Source: FEN-1219 sp963817615 | GTDB lineage: Bacteria; Pseudomonadota; Gammaproteobacteria; Steroidobacterales; Rariloculaceae | DNA length: 64,000 nt | Direction: 5' to 3' | Assembly: GCA_963817615.1 (NCBI GenBank) | Contig: CAWFPH010000002.1 | Location: 1,488,001-1,552,000, forward strand | Part shown: one piece after another, positions 1 through 9,896 of the stretch | Layout: every line of letters begins with the position of its first letter | Numbering within the stretch: the stretch's first letter is position 1 | Made by a program: the position numbers and the translations under genes | The notes under the pieces: generated by a model | Database searches by the model: none | What the model was told of the DNA's origin: nothing | The model's input: only the letters and a program-made list of their open reading frames with translations

Positions 1-63
1 ATCGAGACTCGGTCGGGCGACCAGAAGTCGATGGATCTGCTATACACGGTCGAAAAGGAATAA
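1..63 (+). CDS. 3' end of an unidentified gene (partial)
   Basis: Twenty sense codons are open from the window edge to a TAA at 61-63, ending in the residues LLYTVEKE. The 7-bp gap to the phosphorylase start suggests one operon. The fragment is too short to name a family, and its reading rests only on the open frame and the tight spacing. Confidence 0.4.
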   Translation: METRSGDQKSMDLLYTVEKE

Positions 64-70
64 ACCGCGT

Positions 71-2692
71 ATGCCCACCACGTTGTTTCCGCTGCTCGTA
101 TCCCCGACGTTGCCCGAGCCGCTGCGCAGGCTCGACGACCTTGCCGGCAACTTTTGGTTCAGCTGGCATCCGCCCGCGGGCCAGCTGTTCCGCATGCTCG
201 ACTCCGTGCTCTGGCGCGGCGTCGAGGGCAACCCGAAGCTGTTTCTCAAGTGCGTCGATCAGGGGCTGCTCGAGAGCGCCGCCGGCGATCGCGAGTTCCT
301 GACGGCGTACCATGCCGTGCTCGCGCGCTTCGACGACTACCTGCACGCGGCTCCCGATCCGCAGAAGACCGAGCCGCTCGCCCAAGACGACCTGATCGCG
401 TATTTCTGCGCAGAGTTCGGGCTGCACGAGTGCTTCCCGATCTACTCGGGGGGGCTGGGCGTGCTCGCGGGCGATCACTGCAAGACCGCGAGCGATCTGA
501 ATCTGCCGTTCGTGGCGGTCGGCTTGCTCTACCGGCAGGGGTATTTCTCACAGCGCATCGACCGCCACGGCGGCCAAGTGCCGACCTACCCGCCGATCGA
601 TCCACGCAACATGCCGCTCGCGGTGGTGACGACACCGGACGGCCACGAGCTGCGCGTGAGCTGCCCGTTCCCGGGCCGCGCGGTCGCGATGCGCGTCTGG
701 CGCGCGGCGGTCGGCCGCGTAGCGGTGCTGCTGCTCGACACCGACGTCGACGGGAATACGGCCGAGGACCGGCGCATCACGCATGTGCTGTACGGCGGCG
801 ACCGCGAGCTCCGGCTGCAGCAGGAGGCCGTGCTCGGCGTCGGCGGCGTGCGTGCGCTGCGCGCGCTCGGGTTCAAGCCGACCGTATGGCACATCAACGA
901 GGGCCATGCCGCGTTCTCGGTCATCGAACGACTGCGTGAGTACACGACCCAAGGCCTGCCGTTTCGGGCGGCGCTCGAGGCGACGGCCGCTTGCACCGTT
1001 TTCACGACCCATACGCCGGTCAGCGCAGGCCACGACGTGTTTCCGCTCGACCGCGTCGCCAATCAATTCGAGAGCTATCCCACCGAGCTCGGCATCTCGA
1101 TGGAGGAGCTGCTCCGGCTTGGCCATGCGCCCGAGCAGCACGATGCGTTCAACATGACCCGGCTTGCGCTCACCGGCGCGGCCGCCGTGAATGGGGTGAG
1201 CAAGATCCACGGCCGCGTGTCGTCGCGGCTGTGCCAGGGCAACTGGCCGGAAGTGCCGGCGGCGGAGAACCCCGTGGGCTTCGTCACGAACGGCGTGCAC
1301 GTCGCGACGTTCATGCGGCAGGCGTGGGTGGAGCTGCTCGATCGGCACTTGGGCGTGATGTGGCGCGATCGGCTCATGGACCGGTCGCTGATCGACAAGG
1401 TCCTCGAGATCCCGGACGAAGAATTCTGGCTCACCAGCCAAAAGGTCAAATCGCAGCTACTGCGCGTGCTGCGCGAGCGGCTTGCGCGCCAGTACGCGCG
1501 CAACGGCTTGAGCGAGGCGCATATCCACCGGCTCGTGAAGCTCGTGGATCCGGCCAACCCGAACGTGCTCACGATCGGCTTCGCGCGGCGGTTCGCCACT
1601 TACAAGCGCGCGACGCTGCTGATGACCGATTTGAGCTGGCTCGAGCAGCTGGTGCATGCGGACGGCCGGCCCGTGCTGTTCGTGTTCGCGGGCAAGGCTC
1701 ACCCGGCGGACGAGCCCGCGCAATGGATGATGCGCGAAATTCAGCGGATCTCGAGCCAGCCACAGTTCATCGGCAAGATCCTGCTCGTCGAGGGCTACGA
1801 CATCGGCATCAGCCGGCTCCTCACGTCGGGCGTCGACGTTTGGCTCAACACACCCGTGCATCCGTTCGAGGCGAGCGGCACGTCGGGCATGAAGGCGGCC
1901 CTGAACGGCACGGTGAACTTGAGCGTGCTCGACGGCTGGTGGGCCGAAGGCTACGACGGCAAGAACGGTTGGGGAATCCCGCCCGCGGTCGACGTTCAGG
2001 GCGCGAGCGACAGGGACCGGCAGGATGCGACCACGCTGTACGAGATCCTGCAGGACGAGGTGATCCCCCTGTACTACGCGCGCGACGAGCAGCTCGGCTT
2101 CTCGCCGGAGTGGGTGCGGCTCTGCAAGCGCTCGCTCGCGTCGATGCTGCCGCGCTTCAACAGCGAGCGAGTACTTCGCGATTATCAGCAATGTTTCTAC
2201 GGGCCGGCATCGAAGCAGGGCCGCGCGGTGGCCGCCGCGGAGTTTCGCGTCGCGCGCGAGCTCGCCGAATGGAAGGCGAAGGTGCGCGCCGCGTGGGGCG
2301 GCGTCGAGCTGAAGGCCGTCGGGGGCGCGCCGATCGAGACGACGGTCAATCAACAGGTTCGAATCGAGGTCGATGTCGTGCTGAACGGCCTCGATCCCAC
2401 CGACGTGCGCGTCGAGTGCCTCGTGCATCGCGCGCTCGGCTCCGAGATCGCGCTGCCCGTGCGCGGCTATGCCGAGAACCGCCGGATGCAGGAAGGGGTG
2501 AGCTACGTCGAGGACGAGCTCGTGCTGCTCAAGGGGTTTGTCCCCGAATCGCCGGCCGGCGTTGCGCCGTGCCGGTACGTGCTCGAGTTCGAGCCGCCTT
2601 GGGCGGGCGCCCTGCAGTACGAGATCCGGGCCGTGCCGCAGCATCCTCATCTGGCTCATCCGTACGAGCTCGGCTTGATGCGCATTCTCTAG
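71..2692 (+). CDS. glgP: alpha-glucan (glycogen) phosphorylase, GT35
   Basis: This cytoplasmic enzyme would release glucose-1-phosphate from alpha-1,4-glucans by phosphorolysis. The 873-aa protein begins with a DUF3417-like segment (about residues 10-115). The GT35 catalytic part follows, with NEGHAAF and THTPVSAGHD motifs. The PLP lysine lies in ASGTSGMKAALNG (K608), just before a glycine-rich stretch typical of the non-classical phosphorylase group. An AGGA at 56-59 precedes the ATG with slightly long spacing. glgX follows after 11 bp on the same strand, pairing phosphorolysis with debranching. The family assignment is secure; the preferred glucan (glycogen or maltodextrin) is not shown by the sequence. 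Confidence 0.95.
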   Translation: MPTTLFPLLVSPTLPEPLRRLDDLAGNFWFSWHPPAGQLFRMLDSVLWRGVEGNPKLFLKCVDQGLLESAAGDREFLTAYHAVLARFDDYLHAAPDPQKTEPLAQDDLIAYFCAEFGLHECFPIYSGGLGVLAGDHCKTASDLNLPFVAVGLLYRQGYFSQRIDRHGGQVPTYPPIDPRNMPLAVVTTPDGHELRVSCPFPGRAVAMRVWRAAVGRVAVLLLDTDVDGNTAEDRRITHVLYGGDRELRLQQEAVLGVGGVRALRALGFKPTVWHINEGHAAFSVIERLREYTTQGLPFRAALEATAACTVFTTHTPVSAGHDVFPLDRVANQFESYPTELGISMEELLRLGHAPEQHDAFNMTRLALTGAAAVNGVSKIHGRVSSRLCQGNWPEVPAAENPVGFVTNGVHVATFMRQAWVELLDRHLGVMWRDRLMDRSLIDKVLEIPDEEFWLTSQKVKSQLLRVLRERLARQYARNGLSEAHIHRLVKLVDPANPNVLTIGFARRFATYKRATLLMTDLSWLEQLVHADGRPVLFVFAGKAHPADEPAQWMMREIQRISSQPQFIGKILLVEGYDIGISRLLTSGVDVWLNTPVHPFEASGTSGMKAALNGTVNLSVLDGWWAEGYDGKNGWGIPPAVDVQGASDRDRQDATTLYEILQDEVIPLYYARDEQLGFSPEWVRLCKRSLASMLPRFNSERVLRDYQQCFYGPASKQGRAVAAAEFRVARELAEWKAKVRAAWGGVELKAVGGAPIETTVNQQVRIEVDVVLNGLDPTDVRVECLVHRALGSEIALPVRGYAENRRMQEGVSYVEDELVLLKGFVPESPAGVAPCRYVLEFEPPWAGALQYEIRAVPQHPHLAHPYELGLMRIL

Positions 2693-2703
2693 CTTCGCCG
2701 CTC

Positions 2704-4752
2704 ATGGCCGAGAAGTTCGCCGTCGAACCGGGCTCCCGTCTGCCTTTGGGCGCGACGGCCGTGGCGAACGGCGTGAATTTCGCCGTGCTCTCGCCGAGCG
2801 CAACGCGGCTCTGGCTGCGGCTGTATCGAACCGCAACGGCGCCGCAGCCCGTCGTCGAAGTCGAGCTCGATCCGAAGGTCCACCGCACGTTCGTCTATTG
2901 GCACGTGTTCGTGCCGAACGCCCGCGCGGGCTGGTTCTACACGTGGCGCGCGGACGGGCCGTACGCGCCGTCCGACGGGCTTTGGTTCGACGCCGAGCAG
3001 GAGCTGCTCGATCCGCGGGCGCGGCTGGTGAGCGATGCGACCTGGGATCGCGCCCTCGCACGCCGCGGCGGCCGTGCGGCGATTCGCGCGCAAGTACCCC
3101 CGCCGGACGATTACGACTGGAACGGGGATCGGCCGCTCGAGCGCGCGCTCGAGGACACGGTCGTTTACGAGATGCACGTGCGCGGCTTCACGCGTCACGC
3201 GTCGTCGGCCGTCGAGCACCCCGGCACCTTCCGAGGGCTGATCGACAAGATCCCGTACTTGAAGGCGCTCGGGGTGACGGACGTCGAGCTCCTACCCGTG
3301 ACCGCCTTCGACGTGCAGGACGTGCCGCGAGCGGGCGCCGCGTTCGGGCTCAAGAACTATTGGGGCTACTCGCCCTACGCCTTCTTCGCGCCCCATCCGC
3401 ACTATGCGGCGGGCGCCGACCCGTGCAGCGAGTTTCGCGACATGGTGAAAGCCCTGCACGCGGCAGGCATCGGCGTGATCCTCGACATGGTGCTCAATCA
3501 CACGGCCGAAGCGGGCGCCGGCGGCCCGACGATCGGCTTCAAGGGGCTCGCGAACGAGGTCTTCTACCTGCTCGACGCCGAGGACAAGAGCCGCTATCTC
3601 GATTTCACCGGCTGCGGCAACACGCTGAACGGCAACCAGCCGCTCGTCGCGCAGTGGCTGCTCGACTGCCTAGTGTTCTGGGTGCGCGAGATGCATGTCG
3701 ACGGCTTCAGAATCGACCTCGCGAGCGTGCTCGCGCGCGGCGCGGACGGCGAGCCGCTCGCCGACCCGCCCGTGCTCTGGAGCATCGAGCTCGCGGAGGC
3801 GCTCAAGGACACGCGGCTGATCGCCGAGGCCTGGGACGCCTCGGGCTTCTATCAGGTCGGCGCATTCCCGGGTTTTCGTTGGGCCGAGTGGAACGGCCGC
3901 TATCGCGACTCGCTTCGGCGGTTCCTGCGCGGCGAGGCCGGGTTGATCGGCGAGGTGGCCACCCGCATTGCGGGCAGCAGCGATCTTTACGCGGCGGTGG
4001 GGAAGGCGCCCACGAACAGCGTGAACTTCGTGACCTGTCACGACGGCTTCACGCTTTGGGACCTCGTGTCGTACGACGAGAAGCACAACGAAGCGAACGC
4101 CGAGCACAATCACGACGGCCGCGACGACAACTTCAGCTGGAACTCGGGGCTCGAAGGGCCGACCGACGACCCGCGGATTCAGCGTTTGCGGACGCAACGC
4201 GCGCGCAACTTCGTCGCGGTGCTGATGTTGAGTCAGGGCGTCCCCATGCTGACGGCGGGCGACGAAGTGCTGCGCAGCCAAGACGGCAACAACAATGCCT
4301 ATTGCCAAGACAACGATTTGAGCTGGCTCGATTGGTCGTTCTCGCCGGCCGCGCGCGAGATGCTGCGTTTCACGCGCGAGATGATCGCCCTGCGCAAGCG
4401 CCACGCTTCGCTTAGGCGCACGCGGTTCTTCGATGGCGACGCGCGCGAGCAGGCCGAGATCCGCTGGTATGGCGAGACGCTGGAGGCGCCCGATTGGCAC
4501 GACGGCGATGCATGCGTGCTGTGCTTCACGCTCGCGGGCAGAAGCGAGGCCGAGCCGGCGCTGCACGTGATGATCAACATGTCGGGCGCGACGAAGTCGC
4601 TGCCTCTGCCGGTCGTCGCGCCGCTCGGCTGGCGGCGCGTGGCCGACACCACGCGCGACGCGCCGCACGACGCGACGCCGGCCGGCGTGCCGCACCTCGA
4701 CCCTCACTACGAGCTGCCGCCCCACGGCATCGCGATCTTCGAGGCCGCTTAG
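2704..4752 (+). CDS. glgX: glycogen debranching enzyme GlgX
   Basis: This GH13 isoamylase-type enzyme hydrolyses alpha-1,6 branches left after phosphorolysis. The 682-aa protein has an N-terminal CBM48-like domain (about 1-150) and a catalytic barrel. The nucleophile is D338 in VDGFRIDLAS, the acid/base is E375 in LIAEAWDA, and the conserved VTCHDGFTL motif lies downstream. The frame stays open far upstream, but that part lies antisense-like inside glgP. I chose ATG 2704 because homologous sequence starts there (MAEKFAVEPG) and it lies 11 bp after the glgP stop. It converges on glgB with a 32-bp gap that holds no convincing terminator. Confidence 0.94.
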   Translation: MAEKFAVEPGSRLPLGATAVANGVNFAVLSPSATRLWLRLYRTATAPQPVVEVELDPKVHRTFVYWHVFVPNARAGWFYTWRADGPYAPSDGLWFDAEQELLDPRARLVSDATWDRALARRGGRAAIRAQVPPPDDYDWNGDRPLERALEDTVVYEMHVRGFTRHASSAVEHPGTFRGLIDKIPYLKALGVTDVELLPVTAFDVQDVPRAGAAFGLKNYWGYSPYAFFAPHPHYAAGADPCSEFRDMVKALHAAGIGVILDMVLNHTAEAGAGGPTIGFKGLANEVFYLLDAEDKSRYLDFTGCGNTLNGNQPLVAQWLLDCLVFWVREMHVDGFRIDLASVLARGADGEPLADPPVLWSIELAEALKDTRLIAEAWDASGFYQVGAFPGFRWAEWNGRYRDSLRRFLRGEAGLIGEVATRIAGSSDLYAAVGKAPTNSVNFVTCHDGFTLWDLVSYDEKHNEANAEHNHDGRDDNFSWNSGLEGPTDDPRIQRLRTQRARNFVAVLMLSQGVPMLTAGDEVLRSQDGNNNAYCQDNDLSWLDWSFSPAAREMLRFTREMIALRKRHASLRRTRFFDGDAREQAEIRWYGETLEAPDWHDGDACVLCFTLAGRSEAEPALHVMINMSGATKSLPLPVVAPLGWRRVADTTRDAPHDATPAGVPHLDPHYELPPHGIAIFEAA

Positions 4753-4784
4753 CCGTCCGACCCGGCTCCGCCGCGTAGGACGCT

Positions 4785-6984
4785 CTACGCCGGCACGAGG
4801 ATCAAGCCGCCGAGCGGCGGCAGCGTCACGACGATCGATTGCGCGTGGCCCATCGCCCGCACCGGCTCGGCGGTGACCGTGCCGTTGCCGACGTTCGAGC
4901 CGCCGTAGTACGCGGAGTCGGAGTTCACGATCTCACGGTAGCGCGCCGCGGCCGGCACGCCGACGCGATAGCTGTGCCGCGGCACCGGCGTGAAGTTGAG
5001 CAGCACGACCACGTGCTCGTCGCCATGCTTGCGCACGTAGCTCAAAATCGAATTCGCCTCGTCCTGCCACGACAGCCACGAGAAGCCTTCGCCCTCGTGA
5101 TCGAGCACGTGCAGCGCGGGCAGGCCCCGGTAGGCGCGGTTCAAGTCGCGCACGAGTGCGCGAATGCCCGCATGCCGCGGCTCGTCCGCAAGGTGCCACG
5201 GCAGCGACTCGTTGTGGTTCCACTCGCGCGGCTGCCCGAACTCCCCGCCCATGAAGAGCAGCTTCTTACCCGGGTACGTCCACTGGAAGACGTAGAGCAG
5301 CCGCAGGTTCGCGAACCGCTGCCAGTCGTCGCCCGGCATCTTGTCCAGCAGCGCGCGCTTGCCGTGCACGACCTCGTCGTGCGACAGCGGCAGCACGAAA
5401 TTCTCGGTGAACGCGTAGATCGGACCGAACGTGAGCAAGTTGTGATGAAAGCGCCGGTGTATCGGGTCCTTCGTCATGTACTTCAACGTGTCGTGCATCC
5501 AGCCCATGTTCCATTTCAGCGTGAAGCCGAGACCGCCCGTGTAGGTGGGGCGGGACACCTGCGGCCAGGCGGTCGACTCCTCGGCGACCGACAGCGTGCC
5601 GGGGCAGACGCCGTGGGTGATCTCGTTCAAGCGCTTCAGGAATGCGATGGCCTCGAGGTTCTCGTTGCCGCCGAACTGGTTCGGCGTCCATTGGTTCGGC
5701 CGGCGCGAGTAGTCGAGATAGAGCATCGAGGCGACCGCGTCGACCCGCAGCCCGTCGAAGTGGAAGTCGTCGAGCCAGCAGACCGCGCTCGACAGCAGGA
5801 AGCTCTGCACTTCGTTGCGCGAGTAGTTGAAGACGAGCGTCTCCCAATCGGGATGCTCGCCCTTCTGCGGATCGCCGTACTCGTACAGCGCCGTGCCGTC
5901 GAAGCGTGCGAGCGCGTGGTCGTCCTTCGGAAAGTGCCCCGGGACCCAGTCGAGCAGCACGCCGATGCCGTGACGATGCAGCTCCGCGACGAGCTCCCTC
6001 AAATCGTCCGGGTTGCCGTGGCGGCGAGTCGGCGCGAAGTAGCCGGTGCACTGATAGCCCCAGGAATCGTCGAACGGATGCTCCGTGATCGGCATCAGCT
6101 CGACGTGCGTGAAGCCGAGATCCGCCACGTACGCGCGCAAGCGCCCGCGCGATCTCCCGGTAGCTCAGGAACTGGCCGCTGGGGCTGCGGCGCCAGGAGC
6201 CCAAGTGGACCTCGTAGATCGAGATCGGCTCGCGCAGCCAATGCCGATCCATGCGTCGGCGCATCCACTCGTCGTCGTCCCATTGGAACGAGCTCGGCGG
6301 CGGCGTGACGGTTGCCGTGGCCGGGCGGTTCTCGAACCACGACCCGTAAGGATCGCTCTTGAGCCTGAGCTCGCGGCTGTCGCGCACCGAGATCTCGTAC
6401 TTGTAGAGCTCGCCCGCGCCGAGCTCGGGGATGAACAGCTCCCAGACGCCCGAGGCGCCGCGCACGCTCATCGGATGGTGGCGCCCATCCCAATGGTTGA
6501 ACGTGCCGACGACGCTGACGCGCTCGGCGTTCGGCGCCCAGACCGCGAAGCGCATCCCCGGCACGTTGCCGATGCGCCGCGGATGCGCGCCGAGGAATCG
6601 GTGAGCGTGGAAGTGGTTGCCTGCGCTGAAGCGCTCGAGGTCCGCCGCATCGAGTTGCGGCGGAAAGCAATACGGGTCGTAGTGCTCGTGCCAGAGATCG
6701 CCCTGCGACTGCCAGCGGATTCGGTACGGCAGCGTCAGCGCGTCGCGCGGGCCGACCCACTCGAACAGAGCCGTGCCCGGGACGCGCTCGAGCTCGGCGT
6801 GCGGGTTCAGGAGCTCGGCGCGCTGCGCATTCGGCAGCAGCACGCGCACGATCACCTCGTCGGTGCCGAGCGCGTGGGCGCCGAGCACGAGCCGCGGGTC
6901 GTGCAATCTACCGGCGAGCAGCCGCTCGACGTCGGGATGACGCGCGTCGGTGAGCGCATCGCCGGCGTGCTCGAGCGTCGCCAT
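4785..6984 (-). CDS. glgB: 1,4-alpha-glucan branching enzyme GlgB, frameshifted
   Basis: GlgB introduces alpha-1,6 branches into glycogen. The N-terminal part has CBM48-like segments (VSVVGTFNHWDG), and the C-terminal part carries all GH13 catalytic motifs: DGLRVDAVASM, SVAEEST and LPLSHDEVVHGK. The two parts lie in different frames. The shift is at about 6131-6141, between YREIARAL and AYVADLGFTH. Removing one base there restores a 732-aa protein with the spacing seen in other GlgB proteins, and the total span of 2200 nt also fits one extra base. Start ATG 6984 has a GGGAAG ribosome site. A sequencing error in a GC-alternating run is the simplest explanation; real inactivation is possible. 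It diverges from glgC. Confidence 0.9.
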
Positions 6985-7014
6985 CAGCCGCTTCCCATAA
7001 CGAATTCGCCGTTA

Positions 7015-7027
7015 GACACGCAGTGTC
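7015..7027. promoter_or_regulatory. small dyad in the glgB/glgC divergent intergenic region
   Basis: Only 67 bp separate the divergent glgB and glgC starts, so promoters for both must lie here or inside the coding ends. A perfect 5-bp inverted repeat, GACAC-GCA-GTGTC, sits in the centre and could be an operator. No clear -35/-10 pair is visible, so this is only a candidate. Confidence 0.25.
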
Positions 7028-7051
7028 CTTCAGTAGTAGCTTTGGAGTCCG

Positions 7052-8320
7052 ATGAGACCGATTTCGCGCCGACGTTTGGTCAGTCAGCTCACGCGTAGCA
7101 CGATGGCCGTGGTGATGGCGGGCGGACGTGGACAAAGGCTGATGCAGTTGACCGACAACCGCGCCAAACCGGCGACGCCGTTCGGCGGCAAATACCGGAT
7201 CATCGACTTTTCGCTCTCCAATTGCGTGAACTCCGGGATCCGACAGATATTCATTCTGACCCAGTATAAGGCCCACTCGCTGATTCAGCATGTGCAGCGC
7301 GGCTGGGGCTACCTGCACGGCGAGCTCGGCGAGTTCATCGATATCGTGCCTGCGCAGCAGCAGCTCGGGGAGGTGTGGTATCGCGGCACGGCGGATGCGG
7401 TCTATCAAAACCTGGACATCATCGACCAGCATCGGCCGGAGACCGTGCTGATCCTCGCCGGGGACCACGTCTACAAGATGGATTACGGTCCGATGATCGC
7501 GTTTCATAAGGAGAGCGGCGCCGACGTCACGATCGGCGGCGTGCAGGTGCCGCTCGACGAGGCCAGCGAGTTCGGCGTGATGGCGCTCGCGGCCGATCAC
7601 CGCGTGCTCAGCTTCGACGAGAAGCCGAAGAACCCGCAGCCCATGCCGGGCCGCGAGGGCGTAGCGCTTGCGTCGATGGGCATCTACGTGATCGGGCCGG
7701 AGTTCCTACGCACGACGCTCGAGCGGGACGCGGCGAATCCGGCCTCCGCGCACGATTTCGGCCGGAACGTGATTCCCGAGGCGGTTGCGACGCGGCGCGT
7801 GTTCGCATATCCGTTCGAGGACGTCGAGACCAAAGCGCAGCGCTACTGGCGCGACGTCGGCACCGTCGACGCGTACTACAGCGCGAACATGGAGCTGATC
7901 TACGTGAGTCCGGAGCTGAACCTCTACGACGAGGCATGGCCCATCTGGACCTATCAGCAGCAGGTGCCGAGCGCGAAATTCATCCTCGACGAGGACCGCC
8001 GCCGCGGTCTCGCGATCAACTCGATGGTTGCGGGCGGCTGCATCGTGTCGGGCGCCACGGTGCACGAGTCGCTGCTGTTCTCGAGCGTGCTCGTCGACGA
8101 AGGCAGCGAGATCCGCCGCTCGGTCGTGTTGCCGCACGTGGAGATCGGGCGCAGCTGCCAAATCGTCAACGCGATCATCGACGAAGGCTGCAACATTCCG
8201 CACGGCATGGCGATCGGCAAGGATTTGAGCGCCGATCGCGAGCATTTCCACGTGACGGACCACGGCATCGTGCTGGTCACCCGCAGCATGCTCGCGGCGC
8301 TGCGCCGCGGCCAGCATTGA
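7052..8320 (+). CDS. glgC: glucose-1-phosphate adenylyltransferase
   Basis: GlgC makes ADP-glucose from ATP and glucose-1-phosphate, the committed step of bacterial glycogen synthesis, and is usually allosterically controlled. The 422-aa length is normal. The nucleotidyltransferase signature GGRGQRL, the NRAKPATPFGGKYRIIDF region and GTADAVYQN are all present. The C-terminal third has the left-handed beta-helix type repeats. ATG 7052 follows a GGAG-like site. The gene diverges from glgB and is followed by malQ on the same strand after 51 bp, so the two are probably co-transcribed. Confidence 0.96.
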   Translation: MRPISRRRLVSQLTRSTMAVVMAGGRGQRLMQLTDNRAKPATPFGGKYRIIDFSLSNCVNSGIRQIFILTQYKAHSLIQHVQRGWGYLHGELGEFIDIVPAQQQLGEVWYRGTADAVYQNLDIIDQHRPETVLILAGDHVYKMDYGPMIAFHKESGADVTIGGVQVPLDEASEFGVMALAADHRVLSFDEKPKNPQPMPGREGVALASMGIYVIGPEFLRTTLERDAANPASAHDFGRNVIPEAVATRRVFAYPFEDVETKAQRYWRDVGTVDAYYSANMELIYVSPELNLYDEAWPIWTYQQQVPSAKFILDEDRRRGLAINSMVAGGCIVSGATVHESLLFSSVLVDEGSEIRRSVVLPHVEIGRSCQIVNAIIDEGCNIPHGMAIGKDLSADREHFHVTDHGIVLVTRSMLAALRRGQH

Positions 8321-8371
8321 CGCGCTGGCCCGCGCTTGCCGCGGGCTCTCGGCGCGCGGCATGACCGCGCG

Positions 8372-9838
8372 ATGAGCGATACGCTCGCGGCGCGGCGCGC
8401 CGGCGTCTTGCTGCATCCGACCTCGCTGCCGGGCGGCGAGGAGAACGGCACGCTGGGCGCGGAGGCCTGGCGCTTCGTCGATTGGCTCGCGGCCGGCGGC
8501 TTCGGCGTCTGGCAAACGCTGCCGCTCGGTCCGGTCGATGCCTACGGCTCGCCTTACTGCCTGCGTTCGGCATACGCCGGCGATTCGCGGCTACTCGACA
8601 CGGATCACCTCGCGTCGCTCAGGCAGCTGCCGCGCGGCACCGCGGCTGCCCGCGGCGACGGCCGCGAAGCGGCATACCGCGCCTTCGCGGCGAATGCGAC
8701 GCCGGAGCAACGCGCGCAATTCGCAAGATTCGTGCGCGAGCGCAGACGCTGGCTCCTGCCGTACGGGCTGTTCGAGCTCTGCTCCGCCCGCTTCGACGGT
8801 GCGCCTTGGTGGCTGTGGCCGCTGGAGTTCCGCGACGCGCATAGGACGCCTTTGCTCGAGTTCTTCGCGGAAGAGCGGCCGCTGTTTCGTGCGGTCGTGT
8901 TCGAGCAATATCTGTTCGATCTGCTGTGGTCGGCCTTGAAGCGTTATGCGAACGCGCGCGGGGTGCGGCTCTTCGGCGATCTGCCGTTTTACGTCGATCT
9001 GAACAGCGTCGAGGTCTGGTGGGACCGCGAGGTGTTCCGGCTCGACGCCGACGGCAAGCCGCTCGGCGTGGCCGGTGTGCCGCCCGACTACTTCAACGCC
9101 GACGGCCAGCTATGGGGCAATCCGCTCTATGACTGGGACGCGCTCGAGCGGCGCCGCTTCGACTGGTGGCTCGAGCGGCTGCGCGGGCAGCTCGCGCGCT
9201 TCGATCTCGTCCGCATCGATCACTTCCGTGCGCTCGAGTCGTACTGGGAGGTGCCCGGCGGCGCGTCGACCGCGCGCGAGGGGCGTTGGTGCAAGGGCCG
9301 CGGCGCAGCGCTCCTGACCGAGCTGCGCGCGCAGCTCGGCGAGATTCCGCTGGTCGCCGAGGACTTGGGCCTCATCACGGACGACGTCCGCGAGCTGCGC
9401 GACCGTTTCGAGCTGCCCGGTATGGCGGTGCTGCAGTTCGCGTTCGACGGCAAGTCCGACAATCCGCACCTTCCGGCGAACCATGTCCGGAACTCCGTCG
9501 TGTACACGGGCACTCACGACAACGACAGCACGGTCGGGTGGTATGCGGGCTTGAACGAGGAGGCGCGCCGCTACGTGCACGTGGCCCTCGGCGCACCGGC
9601 GGACGCGCCGGTTCCGGATTTGCTGATCGACGCGGCTTACCGCTCGCGCGCGGCGCTCGCGGTGCTGCCGATGCAGGACCTGTTGGCGCTCGGGCCGGAG
9701 AGCCGCATGAACTCGCCGGGCACCACGTTCGGCAACTGGCGCTGGCGCTTCGGCTGGGAGCAGGTCCCGTCGACGGCCGCCGCCCTCGCGCGCCGCCGCG
9801 CCGAATCCTCCGGGCGCATGCCGCCCGCCGGCCAATAG
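8372..9838 (+). CDS. malQ: 4-alpha-glucanotransferase (amylomaltase)
   Basis: MalQ transfers alpha-1,4-glucan segments between maltodextrins and releases glucose (GH77). The 488-aa protein begins in typical fashion with RRAGVLLHPTSLPGG. It carries GDLPFYVDLNSVEVWWD, the nucleophile motif VRIDHFRALESYWEVP, the acid/base region LVAEDLGLIT and the TGTHDNDS motif. A TTG start at 8336 in the same frame is possible, but ATG 8372 matches the family N-terminus better. It lies downstream of glgC and converges on glgA. Confidence 0.94.
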   Translation: MSDTLAARRAGVLLHPTSLPGGEENGTLGAEAWRFVDWLAAGGFGVWQTLPLGPVDAYGSPYCLRSAYAGDSRLLDTDHLASLRQLPRGTAAARGDGREAAYRAFAANATPEQRAQFARFVRERRRWLLPYGLFELCSARFDGAPWWLWPLEFRDAHRTPLLEFFAEERPLFRAVVFEQYLFDLLWSALKRYANARGVRLFGDLPFYVDLNSVEVWWDREVFRLDADGKPLGVAGVPPDYFNADGQLWGNPLYDWDALERRRFDWWLERLRGQLARFDLVRIDHFRALESYWEVPGGASTAREGRWCKGRGAALLTELRAQLGEIPLVAEDLGLITDDVRELRDRFELPGMAVLQFAFDGKSDNPHLPANHVRNSVVYTGTHDNDSTVGWYAGLNEEARRYVHVALGAPADAPVPDLLIDAAYRSRAALAVLPMQDLLALGPESRMNSPGTTFGNWRWRFGWEQVPSTAAALARRRAESSGRMPPAGQ

Positions 9839-9855
9839 CGCCGGGCGCGAAGCCC

Positions 9856-9879
9856 CGGAGCATGCTCACGCGTGCTCCG
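9856..9879. terminator. hairpin between convergent malQ and glgA
   Basis: A 7-bp inverted repeat, CGGAGCA / TGCTCCG with a 10-nt loop, lies in the 58-bp convergent gap. It has no T-run. It could terminate transcription in both directions, but the evidence is structural only. Confidence 0.3.
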
Positions 9880-9896
9880 CGCCGTCGAAGGACCGG

